Assembly: GCF_008831285.2 (NCBI RefSeq) | Contig: NC_045143.1 | Coordinates: forward strand, 4,659,503 to 4,723,502 | DNA length: 64,000 bases | Reading direction: 5' to 3' | DNA from: Nymphaea colorata | Lineage: Eukaryota; Streptophyta; Magnoliopsida; Nymphaeales; Nymphaeaceae | Shown here: piece after piece, positions 36,711-48,898 of the stretch | How the letters are laid out: each line of letters begins with the position of its first letter | How positions within the stretch are numbered: position 1 is the first letter of the stretch | Translations under genes and position numbers: made by a program | Notes under the pieces: generated by a model | Seen by the model: the letters and a program-made list of their open reading frames with translations, nothing else | What the model was told of the DNA's origin: nothing | Database searches by the model: none

Positions 36711-37139
36711 CTACCGGAGACATATGTATGTACCATGTTCATTACTGCATATTATATATTGTAAAACATACCAGGTGACAAATGTCAATTCCAGTGCAAA
36801 ATGATTCTTCATCCTCTTAAGGAGGTTTTCTCTGTCTTTGTAGATTATGTTGAGAAGGTACTGCTGAATGGCACAGCATATGTATTTTGGCATGGAGAGA
36901 TCATTCAATGCTTCTAAAGCTGGAGGCAAGAGGGCCAACAGTTGAAAAAGTTCCCAAGTTGAGAATCTAGCTGCCAAAATCTTTTCAAAGAAATGTTGGG
37001 GGAAAACTAGGGGAAAAGATTCTTCAAATGTCCTTAAAAAATTATTCCACAAGGCCATGGACTCAATCGTTTGAAGCAGTCCATCAAAGTTGCGAATTTG
37101 CCGAGACATCACTAGTTCAAAACTCAAGAAACATGCCAC
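36711..37139 (-). other. Unassigned open frame, 142 codons
   Basis: An open frame on the minus strand between the polygalacturonase and BRCC36. The translation is leucine/phenylalanine-rich and looks helical (for example L-L-Q-T-I-E-S-M-A-L-W and L-L-A-L-L-P-P-A-L-E-A-L). I recognise no family. No TATA box or splice partner was identified. It could be a relic of a gene or transposon, or chance. Confidence 0.2.
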
Positions 37140-39032
37140 TCACACATTGGCATCCTGAAGTTCATCGTGCTTCGGTTGTGAGTTCATGATTAGACTAAGG
37201 GCGGAACCAGGATTTTTTTCAGGGGCGGGCCGGCCGACAGTTCAACCTCTGAATCCACGTAGGGTCAAGATTCAGAGGGTCAATTGAATTCAAATCCAAA
37301 AAATACATTGCGTAATTAAAAATTTTTATTTTTTTCAATATAATTTTTTTTATTGGGCGTGCTGTGTTCGGGGCGAACCTACTAAGACAACAGGCCACGT
37401 TAAGGAAGGAAAAGACATTTTCTTTGTTTTCTATTTTGTTAGTTGCTAACACCGGGTCTGATACCTATCCTTACTTTATTTCATATATGGCGTCCCTATT
37501 TTATTATTATTACACGTATAAAAATAATTCATGATTTAAATTCTATGGTCCTGCATGTTGCCTGTTAGTCCATCATAATTTCCCTAATTAATATCCGTCT
37601 TATCATTTCTTCTCTAAGGGGTCATAACTTATTAGGTATATAAAAGATCATTCTAAAAGAAAATTTATGTATGTGCAAATGGCGGTCAATGTTTATGGTT
37701 TACATGTCACAGGCTTTATAACAAATATCCGAACTACCTGCGCGTCATTACACAGATGTGCATGTCTCATGGCCACAACTGTTGGTGATGTTATGAACAT
37801 TCTTCTTTATCACGATAATCTTGAACCTTATATATGAAAACGTTATTTTTCATTTTGAAGGTTTTAAGAATTATTGTGATGTCAATGAATATGGGTCCCT
37901 TTGTGTGTGTAGTGTAAACGCACATTTTTTCCCCCACAAATAACCACATGAATGGATGTGAAATATTGGAAAAACATAGAAACGAGAAGATCCTGGAGGA
38001 CCCATAATCAGTTCCATTTTTATGAGATGAGTAATCTATTGCTATTAATCTTAGAATTTGTATAAAACCTGACCTCGATATTGGGTTTTCTTATTCTTTC
38101 AACATAAGGTTTTGAAGATTATGCATCCATTCCCATTTCCCAGAGATGAATTTGCATTGAACGACCAAAAAATGAGTAAAATGGTCGAATGCCCAAGAAT
38201 GCACATAAAAATAAACCGCCGGATTCATATATCCCTTCTAATGTACAATGCCTCTTTTTTATACTTCAATACTTCAACTTGCATTGAAAAGACAATTTGA
38301 TCATGTAACGGACATTTTTTTATCTTGCCATTTTTTGCTCTTCTATGGAAGAAGTGTTCTATTTAACCAACAGGAACATTTTAGTAATTGCTAATCCATC
38401 ATGTAACCGGCTCTGCTAAGTATCTGTTACTGGGATCAAATGGAAAGAATGGTTGGCCCCTACTTGTTCAACTAACTTCAATTTAATGCGAGGAAAAGCA
38501 TTCTCTGGCCTCCGAGAAAAAAATCAGGAAATAGCCGAGAGATACAGAAGTGGTCGTCTTCCTGTTCAAGTATGCAGGTTAGATTGGTGCTTCCGAGCTT
38601 ACTCGGAAGCCAAAAATATATAACCTGCTTAGACCAGTAAATGACGGGCTTTCCATCCAATCACACTCCACTTCGTCATTTGACGTAAGTAATGGGAGAA
38701 AAGCAGGTATCGTGCTCTCGCCGTTTTGTCCCTCCCATTTTCTGTTTTTGTTGACCCGTCACTGTTGTGTTAATCAGAGGGGGATTTGCGCTGTTTTCTC
38801 TTTTGGAAGACGCGCGCCTGTTGGGGGCAGGCGAGCCCGCCGATTTCGGAGGGGAAGGGATACTGTCTTCGGCTGCCCCTGCCATCTAGGGTCTTTAGGT
38901 TTGAAAATCCCAACCAATTTTGTGCTTTTCCATTTCGGTCACGGACTGGCGACGAAAACAGGAGCAGGAGAACGGCGGTTGTTCTTCTTTTGCGTCTTTG
39001 TGGTAGCAGGACTGAGGTGAAGGGGAGCCAAG
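37140..39032. other. Spacer and 5' region of BRCC36
   Basis: Contains a fragment of a dispersed plant repeat near 37195-37400 (GGGCGGAACCAGG... type start). The last 350 bp are GC-richer and should hold the BRCC36 promoter and leader. Open frames on both strands across 38676-39061 overlap the leader and are not supported as genes. Confidence 0.5.
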
Positions 39033-42000
39033 ATGTCATTGACGGGAGTGAGAATGTCTGAGGAGGTTTGGCTAACGTGCCTCACTCATGCATTGTCTAC
39101 GGAGAAGGAGGAAGTCATGGGCCTTCTTCTTGGGGACATTCAGGCATGACTCTTGAGCTTCCTGCTTCTTCTTCTTCTTCTTCTTCATTTATCCTGTCTC
39201 CTCTCTCTCTTTCCTTCTTGGCATCTGTTTTTAACTAGTGAGGGATCGAAGGGAACGCATCAGCACTTGTTGGGACTTATTGTACTCATTGGTGCGTTTT
39301 TCTTGATCAGCATTAAACTCAAGGAAATACATGGGCAGCGTTTCCGGTTCATCGTTGGTACATTGGAATTGGTTCATTCATATTCTTTTTCGCTTTGCTT
39401 GTGTTGCCGTTTCTTGGCCCTGGGCATTTTCTTCATTGGATCAAACGGAAGAGGCAGCGCCTCTTTTGACCAGATGTTTGAGTAGCTTATGATGGCTGAT
39501 TCAGCTTAATTGGGTGTGTGGTTTTTATTGGAGATTCGCTTTCTCAAAGTATAACTTTTCTGTAATTCCAATTGTTTTGGTGGTTTCCAATTCTTTTCGT
39601 TCTTGGCTATTAAAAATGAGACGGAAAACTGTTCTCTCTTGCTTGGCACAGTCTATTATTGGAATTGCGTTTGATTTTATGGTATGACAGGGTAGGCCTA
39701 TTGCCAAGACGCTATGAATAGTTCTTGGGTGCGGTTCAAGATTTTAGTTAGGTAGTGGGAACCGGAATTTACTGAGCAGTTTTTCCTGATGCAATGTGCA
39801 ATGTTGCAGTATGGTAGAAACGGTAGTGCAACGGCTCTTATATGGGGAGCATCGCCACAGCCTAGATCTGATCGTCGGAAGGATAGAGTGGAGACAAATC
39901 CTGAACAGTTGGCAGCCGCATCAGCTCAGGCTGAAATATCCTATACAGATAGATTATAATTCGTTGTCCTTGCCCTTCTATGTGTTTTCTGAATTTAAAC
40001 GCTAATATAATTGATGCTTTTGGCCTTGACCTACAAGCACAGAATGTCCTTGGCAACAGGGAAGACGACACGTGTAATTGGATGGTATCACTCACATCCT
40101 CATATTACAGTTCTTCCATCCCATGTTGGTAAGCATGACTTTGCTAGGTAGCCTATAATGTCTCGTTTCCTGTTGGCATTTTTTTCTGTTTCCCTTGCAT
40201 TTGGACTTACATCTCATGAGCAAGGTGATTCACATTTCATTATTGTGTATGCCTCTTAAAAAAGAAGTGCACAAAAGTGGCATATTTTTCATTACTCTGT
40301 ACGCCAAATGCATTTTGATTGAATTAATTTAGCAAAACTGTTTCATGGATATATTTGTATATTCTTGCTTCTCGTAATGATATGCTTCAGTTGATGAAAT
40401 CATACTCTTTTAGTTGTTCCTATTTGAAGCAACATACGTGCCTCACATATGGAGGTGGCTCCTGAACCTCGTATTTTTATAATCAGTAGCAACTATCCAC
40501 AAAGAATTTGACAGTTTCTCTTCCTTTAATGCTTCATTGTGCTCGATCAAATAAGGAATAAGCATATCTGCTTTAGTATAATAGATAAGCTCCTCCCATG
40601 ACTACCTTGTCCACTATTAACTATTCAGTGAGGCTTTCTTCTTCGTTGCATATTCCGAGTAGAACATTATATCACATTTTTTTACCACATCTCTCCTCTT
40701 AAATATCTATCTTGCTTTGCAATTTCAACTCATTAGCATGACCATAGGCCTATGTCGCATAGGTGCGGGGGCACAAGTATGAAAATTTGAGACACCAATC
40801 AGAAGATGTGGCTACAGGGTGTATCAATATATATACTCCCTCTTTCAGACTGGCTGAACCACCTCTTGCTCTCTCGCTTGCCCATTTTCCACCTTATCTC
40901 TATCATTCAATGCACAACTACTGTGAGCAGTGAATGAGGAGAGAGAAATAGAGAGAGAGAGAGAGGTGGGCTTTGGCCAATCCCATGGAGGGACTAGCTG
41001 AAAGCATTTCTTTATGTTTATATGTTCGTGCATAATCCTTGGACCATGTGATAATCCATGTAGTTGAGCAAAGTAGTTTGTAAGTTCATATTCTCAAAAT
41101 ACATGGCATGACTTGATCCACATGACCCTCCACTTGCAGGTTCCAATCTACTTATGAAATCCTCCATGTGAACCACCTTATCACTTGGACCTGTCAGAAG
41201 GCATTGATACACATGCATATTCTTTGAATTTATTTTCCTTGTTATTTGACCCCGACCATCATAAATTCATAATCCTATACCTCAGTCTGGATATAAGATT
41301 TAAGACATAAGATTAAGGTGATTGGGACTTATGAATGGATGCTACTAGTCGATAACCTTTCGAATATGTTGGTACCTCCATGTTTCATGAAGAAAAATGT
41401 GCTTAATGACTTTCAGCACCTTTACGAGCATGTTACTAACCTTTTATATTATTCCTATACAAATTCAAAATCTGTGCAACTTCATAAAACATCAAAACTG
41501 GATGGCAATAGAAAAATATCCCTAAAAGTTTGGATAAAAAATTGCAATGTACTTTGGGGAATCATGAAATTGTGCATGAATACTAGGTTAACATGGCTTT
41601 CTAGCTTCCATGTATTTGTTTAACTGTAAATGAGTTAGTATGGAGAGAAATAGTGATAGAAACACTGACAAGGCCACAAGGAAGAGTAGGATGATGGGAA
41701 AGAGCAGAGACGGTTTGAAGACATTAGGGCAAAATGAGAGTTTTACGCAGAGTTGCCAAATGTGTAAGTGGGAGCAGAAAGGGGGTGAGGCCCTTAAAAA
41801 AATTATGTAATGGAAATCTGGAAACATGCTAGACATGAACCTGGAATTGAACCAGAAGTGAAAAGAGAATGAATTAGGAATCAGCTAGAAAGTGAAAATT
41901 ATGACATTTTCTAAACAAAAATATATTACTTATGGTTCAAATTAAGTCATGAGTTACTAAAAGATATATGCTCACATACATAGGTGCATGCATGAAGGTG

Positions 42001-42073
42001 GATTCCTCTGGCCAGATGGGATCCCCTGTGATCAGCATCAGGTGACCTCCTTTCACGCTGGAGGAATCCAGTA

Positions 42074-42109
<36 letters not shown>

Positions 42110-45100
42110 GCACACACACACACACACACACGCACGTACATGATTCATACATATGTATATTTATGTATGTATATATGTATAAGAAATGCATATATAATTC
42201 AAGGAAGCATTCCTCACTTCCTCTTGCATTGGAAGCAATCTTCCGTTCTCAATAAGGCACATTCTATTGTGTGAAGCATGCTTCCTAAGTGGTTGTAGTG
42301 CTTGCAGTAACTTTGGCCCTATCCCAGAAAGATTAAAAGTCATTAGAATATCCTATCTGTTGCTTAGAATGTGGACTGGAAATCAGCATGTTTAGGTACT
42401 AGTACGTCCTTCTTAAAAGAAATGTATTATTGCAGAATTAGATCCTCGTCAATTATGTGTGATTCTCAGATAATACTTTTCTATTGTGGCCCTCTCTCTC
42501 TCTTTCTCTCTTGTGCGCTCACGTGTGCACATTAAAGGTCTTTCTCTTCTCCCTGTAAAGTCTTGGTTTTCCCTTTTCCCTCTTATTTTCTTTGCAGCAA
42601 AATTTTATCCTTGTAATTACAACGCTGCATCTTTAGTAAGTCCGCCGCTATATTCTTCAATCTTCATCCATCTCAATGTTATTACTGCACTTCACCTAAT
42701 CACCAGTCTCAACCATCCATTTTTTAGGGTAGTAAATGACTACAATTGATATGTCTTACAACCTTTTTTATAGATCAGTGTGTTTTTGCAACTGTTAAAG
42801 TCTAGTACAACATATTCATGTCTGTGTATTGAGCTTTTCTGAAGGCATTTCCTTACACCTGACTGTTTCTATTGCAGATGTTCGAACTCAGGGGATGTAT
42901 CAACTTCTAGATTCTGGCTTCATTGGCTTGATATTTTCATGTTTTAGCGAGGATGCACAGAAGGTAGGTCAGATAACTGTATCTGTTGGTATAGTATATT
43001 TCAATTCTATGACTCTCATTTGCGGGCAATTGCAGGTGGGGAGAATCCAGGTTATTGCTTTTCAATCTTTGGATGGTAAGCAAAAAAGCTTTTCAAGGTC
43101 TCAAAATCCTAATCCAACCAGTGGGGGCCCGATTATAAATGTCGAGTCATCTTGGAGCTCATCAGAAAGTCTGTCATCGGCATCTGCATCTGCCCGGGAT
43201 GAAAGTGCCTTCCAAGATACTTCTGATTCTCGAAATGTAACTAGAAGTGCTAAGGTACTTCCTTTTGTGTACGGTTATCATATTTCTTTGCTTGTGATGT
43301 CATCAAACTCAACATGGATTTTAACTAAATAAGTCCTATTTCATCTTATTTCTTGCTGCTGTCACCATACCATATTAATGCTATTGGCAAATCTGTGACC
43401 TTCAAAATGGAGATAAACAATGTTATCTTAAAAGTTATTTGTGGAGAAAGTAAGTTGCCCGGGATGAAAGTGCCTTCCAAGATACTTCTGATTCTCGAAA
43501 TGTAACTAGAAGTGCTAAGGTACTTCCTTTTGTGTATGGTTATCATATTTCTTTGCTTGTGATGTCATCAAACTCAACATGGATTTTAACTAAATAAGTC
43601 CTATTTCATCTTATTTCTTGCTGCTGTCACCATACCATATTAATGCTATTGGCAAATCTGTGACCTTCAAAATGGAGATAAACAATGCTATCTTAAAAGT
43701 TGTTTGTGGAAAAAGTAAGTTGCACGGTGTAGGGGAAAACGCTAGTTGGAACCTGAATAATAGCTCCTAGTCCACAATAGTGATCCAATACTCAAATGAG
43801 TAAATTATTTCTTTTAAAAACCCAAAGAAGAGCAAGGAACAAAATAACACAAATTCTTCTAAATTTTGTTGGATTATAAAGGAAACCAATATTTTCTTTT
43901 TTCTAATCCCCCTTTTAAGCAGTCATCTGCTGGCTAGTTATTGGTTTGGTGCTAGGTGAGCACGCGAGAGAGAGAGAGAGAGAGAGAGAGAGGCACTAAT
44001 TCTTAGTTTCAGAACATTAAGCGATCAGCCGATCACAATTACTAGCTGTTAAGGCCCCCTGAGTGTTGGGTGCCCTTCAAATGGACAGTTCGTTTGGTCA
44101 ATATGCAAATGAAGTTAAAAAATTTACTTTGATATGTAAAGAGGATATAACTATGGAAAAAAACTTTTAGGAATTTTGCGTCATTCTTTGTGTTATGCTG
44201 TGTTATTCATTGTTTAGGAATTCTCTCTTTCTTCCTTCTCTTTCTGTGTCTGTGTTTGTATGTGTATGTTATGTTTTACCCATAACCACTTCTTTGCCCT
44301 TCTTCATTGTATCACATTAGGGTGCTGGGAAGAATATTTCTCCATCAGATTTGGAGGAATTTTTTGCTCATGCAGATGTCAATCAAGCAGGGAGGGGAAA
44401 GCTAAAATCAGAGCCTCTCTCACCTTATACCCACAATGACACCGTACAACAAACAGTTGATATTGATCCTATGGATATGACCGCTGGTATGCAAGAGGCC
44501 ATGCATCGCTCAAATTTAGATATGAGGTAGTGTAAATATAATTTTTATGTGTTAATTTGTTGTGTTCTTTTTGTGGCTGTCCTGGGAGACATGTTATGGT
44601 CTTTCATTACCTGAAGTTATGGAACATGTTGTTACACACACACACACACACATCCACCCCCACACCTACATAATTATTTTTATTCGAAAAAAATAGTCTT
44701 ATTTTACCCTATAAAGTAGCTAAGCAAAATGTTACCATCTTGCAGGGAAATGGTTGGTGGCCTAAGCAGCAGAAATTGTACTCCTTTTTTATCTCTAAAT
44801 TGACGATATTGATGAATATTTAATTTTATTAAGATATGAAGCTGATAATTGGTATTCATTTGTCATATTTGAACAGCTTTTTTTTTTAGTTAATCATCAT
44901 TTACATGGAATATTCCAGCAACTTCAACATCCACAATGTAACAATGATGATATTCCTGACATCCATGTATGGTGTCAATGTTTGAGACAAACTTGGTTTT
45001 CAGAGATCTAAATAAGCTCTGTTGAACTTTCATTACCAGACCTTTTTATAGCATATGAGCATGTAACAGAAAGAAAGAAAAAATTCTATCCAGTGGCTTC

Positions 45101-46390
45101 TTAGATTCTATTATAGAATCTGCATCCTCTTTCTTGCTAGGTAGCTGACTAGGGGTGTATCGATCCAGTTCATGTGATCTTTTCATGTCTATGTTTAGTA
45201 CACCCTTCCCGTGTTTATTCCACTTATACCTCCAGCCTTTATGTTCTCGTCATCCTTTTGTTGCTGAATTGTGACCTTTTGTGGGTGAGACATACTTGCC
45301 ATGACCAATCTTGTTGTGCAAGTATGTGCCTTCAGAATATACCGCTAGCTATCCAACTTTTGTCCCGCTCAGCTTAGTCAACCATGATACTTTTGTCTCT
45401 TTGATCATTCTCTTGAGCATTCTAGGGACTACTGTAGATTTAATGCATAATCTCTTTTTTACTTGTTATTTTTCATTAGAATCTGGAAATTCTGTTCAAG
45501 TGCTTTCTAAGCAAGTACTGTCTTCAATGCCAGTGGTGCTGAGTACACGAGGAAAGAAGTTCCTCTTCAAGTTGTTCCAAGCTCTTCACTTCTGAAGCTT
45601 GATTCTCCTTTGACATCATTCATTGATATGCAAACCATGTTGTTTGAGGAAGAAAAGACAGCATACAATCAAGCAGTTTCTCAGTGCAAATGGTGATCTT
45701 CTCTCCCTTTCGCCCCAGAAGCTGTCAATTGACTTAATTTCTTTATTTTGCTTGGCTGCTTTTAATTTTAAGTACCTGAGTGTTGGCAGATAATGAGAGT
45801 CCTCGACATAACATGATTGTTCTTGTGTTATTTTACATCTTTTCTTTCTTCTTCATCTTTGAGATTTTTAACAGTCCTTTTTTTCTGTCTAGGGACGGGA
45901 AGATTCATCCTCTTGCCTTCATTCACCACACCTCAACCTACCATGCCTCGTTATGCAAATTGATGGAGTACTGGTTGGTCTGGTGCTTTCTTTAGTTTTG
46001 CAGCTATCTTCTAATGACTGCCTTTGGTTAAACGTAGCCTTGAACTCTTGCAGTTTGAGTCCTGCTATTGTTTCACTACAGCACCAGTTGAAGGAGAATG
46101 ATGTTAGGGTGAGTTTGCAATTTTGGTTGATTGTTGTTTCCTTGGAGCATATATGACGACTAATGCACACCATGAAACAGCTATCGTTGCTGAAGGAGGA
46201 AGCAGAGGCTTTAGAGATTGAAGCTTTAAATCGAGCTGGTAGTCCTATCCTGAGTGCTGCTGGGTCTTTGACGAGTGGTGTTCGGATGCTGCCTTCAGTT
46301 GGGAGGGAACAAAGTGCTTCACCTGAGCGTGCTGCTAATGTTAGGAGCCCTGTTGGCATGACTTCTAGTCGAAGTAGAAGGGGTTACTAG
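39033..46390 (+). CDS. BRCC36: BRCC36-like Lys63-specific deubiquitinase (JAMM/MPN+), complete
   Basis: Zinc metalloprotease that cleaves Lys63-linked ubiquitin chains; in animals part of BRCA1-A and BRISC, in Arabidopsis linked to DNA repair and recombination. Ten exons: 39033-39143, 39810-39935, 40041-40128, 42878-42963, 43036-43254, 44321-44526, 45516-45692, 45893-45973, 46054-46108, 46181-46390; 1359 nt, 452 residues. The JAMM motif is complete: glutamate in E-E-V-M-G-L-L-L-G-D (exon 1) and H-S-H-P-H-I-T-V-L-P-S-H-V-D (exon 3), matching H-x-H-x7-S-x2-D. Other conserved blocks are D-R-V-E-T-N-P-E-Q-L-A-A-A-S-A-Q-A, L-L-D-S-G-F-I-G-L-I-F-S-C-F and F-I-H-H-T-S-T-Y. A serine-rich linker lies in exon 5 and a serine/arginine-rich tail in exon 10. 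Intron 1 begins with GC, and intron 2 is U12-type AT-AC; both are forced by the frame. The exon 7 acceptor (45514-45515) was chosen because it alone keeps the frame. Confidence 0.93.
39144..39809 (+). other. GC-AG intron (BRCC36 intron 1)
   Basis: Exon 1 ends ...GACATTCAG and is followed by GCATGA. No GT lies between this point and the in-frame TGA two codons on. The homologous protein continues directly with exon 2 at 39810 after ATGTTGCAG. A GC donor is therefore required, although its downstream bases match the usual GCAAGT only partly. Confidence 0.75.
39936..40040 (+). other. U12-type AT-AC intron (BRCC36 intron 2)
   Basis: The intron begins ATATCCTA and ends ...AAGCAC. Position 40024-40030 reads CCTTGAC, the U12 branch-point consensus, with the branch A 11 nt from the 3' end. 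Removing exactly 39936-40040 joins ...A-Q-A-E to R-M-S-L-A-T-G in frame. No GT-AG alternative preserves this junction. Confidence 0.88.
42074..42131. repeat. Compound (TA)n-(CA)n microsatellite in BRCC36 intron 3
   Basis: About eleven TA units followed directly by about eighteen CA-type units with CG interruptions. Confidence 0.9.
43192..43721. repeat. 265-bp direct tandem duplication over the BRCC36 exon 5/intron 5 boundary
   Basis: Copy 1 (43192-43456) starts in exon 5 at GCCCGGGATGAAAG, crosses the splice donor at 43255 and runs into the intron. Copy 2 (43457-43721) repeats it nearly exactly. I count about four or five substitutions, all in the intronic part. Copy 2 therefore carries a duplicate of the last 63 exonic bases and a second identical donor. 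Confidence 0.92.
43969..43992. repeat. (GA)n microsatellite in BRCC36 intron 5
   Basis: About twelve AG units between the tandem duplication and exon 6. Confidence 0.9.
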
Positions 46391-48407
46391 CAATCTGAAG
46401 ATTTTTAGGGTCTTGTTCATGTATGTCCATGCTTTGTTCCCTGTAAAGCATCTTATGCGTTTTTTTCTCTCAATGTTGTAAGATAACAGATGACTGTAAT
46501 TTTGAAATGCATCAGATAAATCTTTGTTGAATCCTTGTTAATATCTTTTCTGGTTAAGTATTTGGAGTACTTGTATAGAATTAGTTTTTCAGGCCTACGG
46601 GGGGGGGGCTTGATGTAGGATTTGATGGCTTTTGACTCAAATTTTTTGAGAGATTCAATAGTGGGTTGATGCAACACCATATATTACACGATGCTGTGTG
46701 TAGCTTACCACCTCCCAATGCTTCAGCAGGGCAAAGCTTTGATAAGGTTGGTTGAACAATTGTTACAGATATCATTTTCTGGTCTTTATTGACAAGGTTT
46801 TTTTGGGTATTAATTAAAAAGCTGGTTTTTCAAATAACAATGTCCGAAGTTCAAAAAAATAGACATATGTGACAAGTAGAAGACGTTCTGACTAAGCAAC
46901 CCTGCTGGAGGATGACGTTCGATTTTATTAGCCAAAATCTTTACAGCAAAAGCAATACAGCAGGCCAAAAGACTATTAACAAATTGCCATATAGAAAAGG
47001 AAAAGGCCAAGATTCTAGGGTCCGATCTGATTCAATAGAAATAAGATGGCGATTGTTTACATTATGGAAGCCAGAGTGGGTCTAGAATAGATAAAGCTTT
47101 GCATCAAGGGAAATCCATCAATGCAGAAGCAATTTCGATGGCGGGGTCATCGTCTAAACAATAATCTTGAAAGCCACTATAGAGAGACTGGGGAACCTCT
47201 GGACAGACTGCTGATCTTTGTAGTCCTCAGCCAGCCAGTTCATTCTTTTTCATTCGAAACCAGAAAAATGCTGGAGACCTGGTCAGTTTAATTAGCAAAA
47301 AATCGGTACATCTTGAACCAGCTGGAAAAGTAAGCACTTGTTTTCGTCGGTCAGCTGGTTGTCGTCTCCAATCATGCTTCTCTAGCAAAGCGTTCTCGTG
47401 CAGAATTTTTCATCCGATTCATATTTTCTTCAGTTCTGAATCTAAGCCGCTTGGAAAGCTTTTGTTAAGTAGGGATAAACGGTTTCTATCAAGTCTCCGA
47501 TATGCCCCACCTATAAGCTTTTTGCATTTCACTTGAATTGGATCAGGAAGACATTTCACAGTTATATTAATATGAATAGTTTTTTTCTCATTTCCAAATA
47601 CGGGGATAGCTTGCACTGCGGCCCCTACATTGAAGTTGGTTCTTGAGATTAAATATAAGAGAGAGAGAGAGGAACAGAACTAACATTGTTCCCATGATCC
47701 CATCCACTCGGAGAGAAAGAAATTTTGACTGGTGGGAGCACTAGTTTAATAACCTTATTGTTTTAAAGGGCATTTATATATATCCATATATAAACAACCA
47801 AATATATGAAATTATTAACATAAAAATAATGGGCAACTGCCCACACTAGCCACCATGTGGCTCCGCCACTGTTTTCTTCAGATTGCCAATCAATCTAAAG
47901 GAAGATCCTGACTTCTGCAAATCCTGTCAACTTATCTCTGACCCTCTTCCCATCCCTCCTTTCAAATCACATATGAAGAGAAAGAAAGGGGAAGGATAGA
48001 AACAAAAACCCAAGATTGTCAAAATTGGTGACAATCAGAATCTGACATCCTTAATCGAGGGTTTACGATACTAAGATACAGCAAACTATGGTTTCCCGTC
48101 TGTTCAACTACTGTTTTGAATCGTCTCACTGGTGCTAAATCTTGGCAGTTTTGAACATGGAACGAGTTGTGTGCTTTGACCTGAACATTTCAATCACCGT
48201 CACTATCATAAAAACAACACCACATGACCAATAATAATGTTTTGTTAATTCAAATCAGAGACTAAATGTTCGCAATCATCAGTATGCAGTGTTGACCAGT
48301 GTGCTGCCTGTCATGGAAGCACGTAATTCAAACCTCCCCCTGGACTGGTAATTAAGGGAGAAAACTGAGGGCAGGAGAGTGAGAAAGGCGAAAGCGGCGC
48401 TCTGGTT
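46391..48407. other. Spacer after BRCC36
   Basis: BRCC36 3' UTR and 2 kb with no supported gene. Near 47830-47875 there is a fragment ending TGGCTCCGCCACTG, a wording common at the edges of decayed plant transposable elements. The ENOD93 segmental duplication begins after it. Confidence 0.5.
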
Positions 48408-48829
48408 TTGGAACCAATCCTAGGATTAGGTGGTAGATGAGTCAATCTTGTTCTTCTCAGGCTTGGCCAAATTCTTTGGTGAGTTGACTCTCTTTTTCAG
48501 ACGTACCAACGTGAATTAAACTAATGACAGGAAAGTCGGCAGGAAAATGAACTGCCACCAGGCACCATCATCCCATAAACTTTGGGTTTTTGTAATCCAG
48601 CGACCAACTTGGGCTTTTTGAAAGATTCATATATACATCCAACACGATGGATTATTTTGAAGCGGTCACAGAAACGACGCCATTCTGCTTTGACTCCATA
48701 ACCTCTCAAGAACTGCAGATCAAATTATCAAGCCACGGCAGCGACAGGGAATACCACGGCAGTCTGAAAGCTTAGCGAAATTGCTCTAACAATTTGTCAG
48801 CGAAGATAATCCTATTTTTGACAAAAGTT

Positions 48830-48833
<4 letters not shown>

Positions 48834-48898
<65 letters not shown>
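48834..48898. repeat. (AT)n microsatellite
   Basis: About 32 AT units inside duplication unit 1. It is absent at the matching place in unit 3 (near 57950). Confidence 0.95.

Noticed and set aside
38676-39061. Overlapping open frames on both strands before BRCC36
   Set aside because: The region is the GC-richer leader/promoter of BRCC36. The plus-strand frame at 38786-39061 runs over the true ATG in another phase.
41937-42191. Minus-strand frames rich in Val-Cys and Tyr-Ile repeats
   Set aside because: Translation of (CA)n and (TA)n microsatellites inside a BRCC36 intron.
43457-43519. Second copy of the BRCC36 exon 5 end as an extra coding exon
   Set aside because: The AG candidates just before it give a frameshift or an immediate stop, and the plant family needs no extra residues here. 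Treated as a pseudo-exon.
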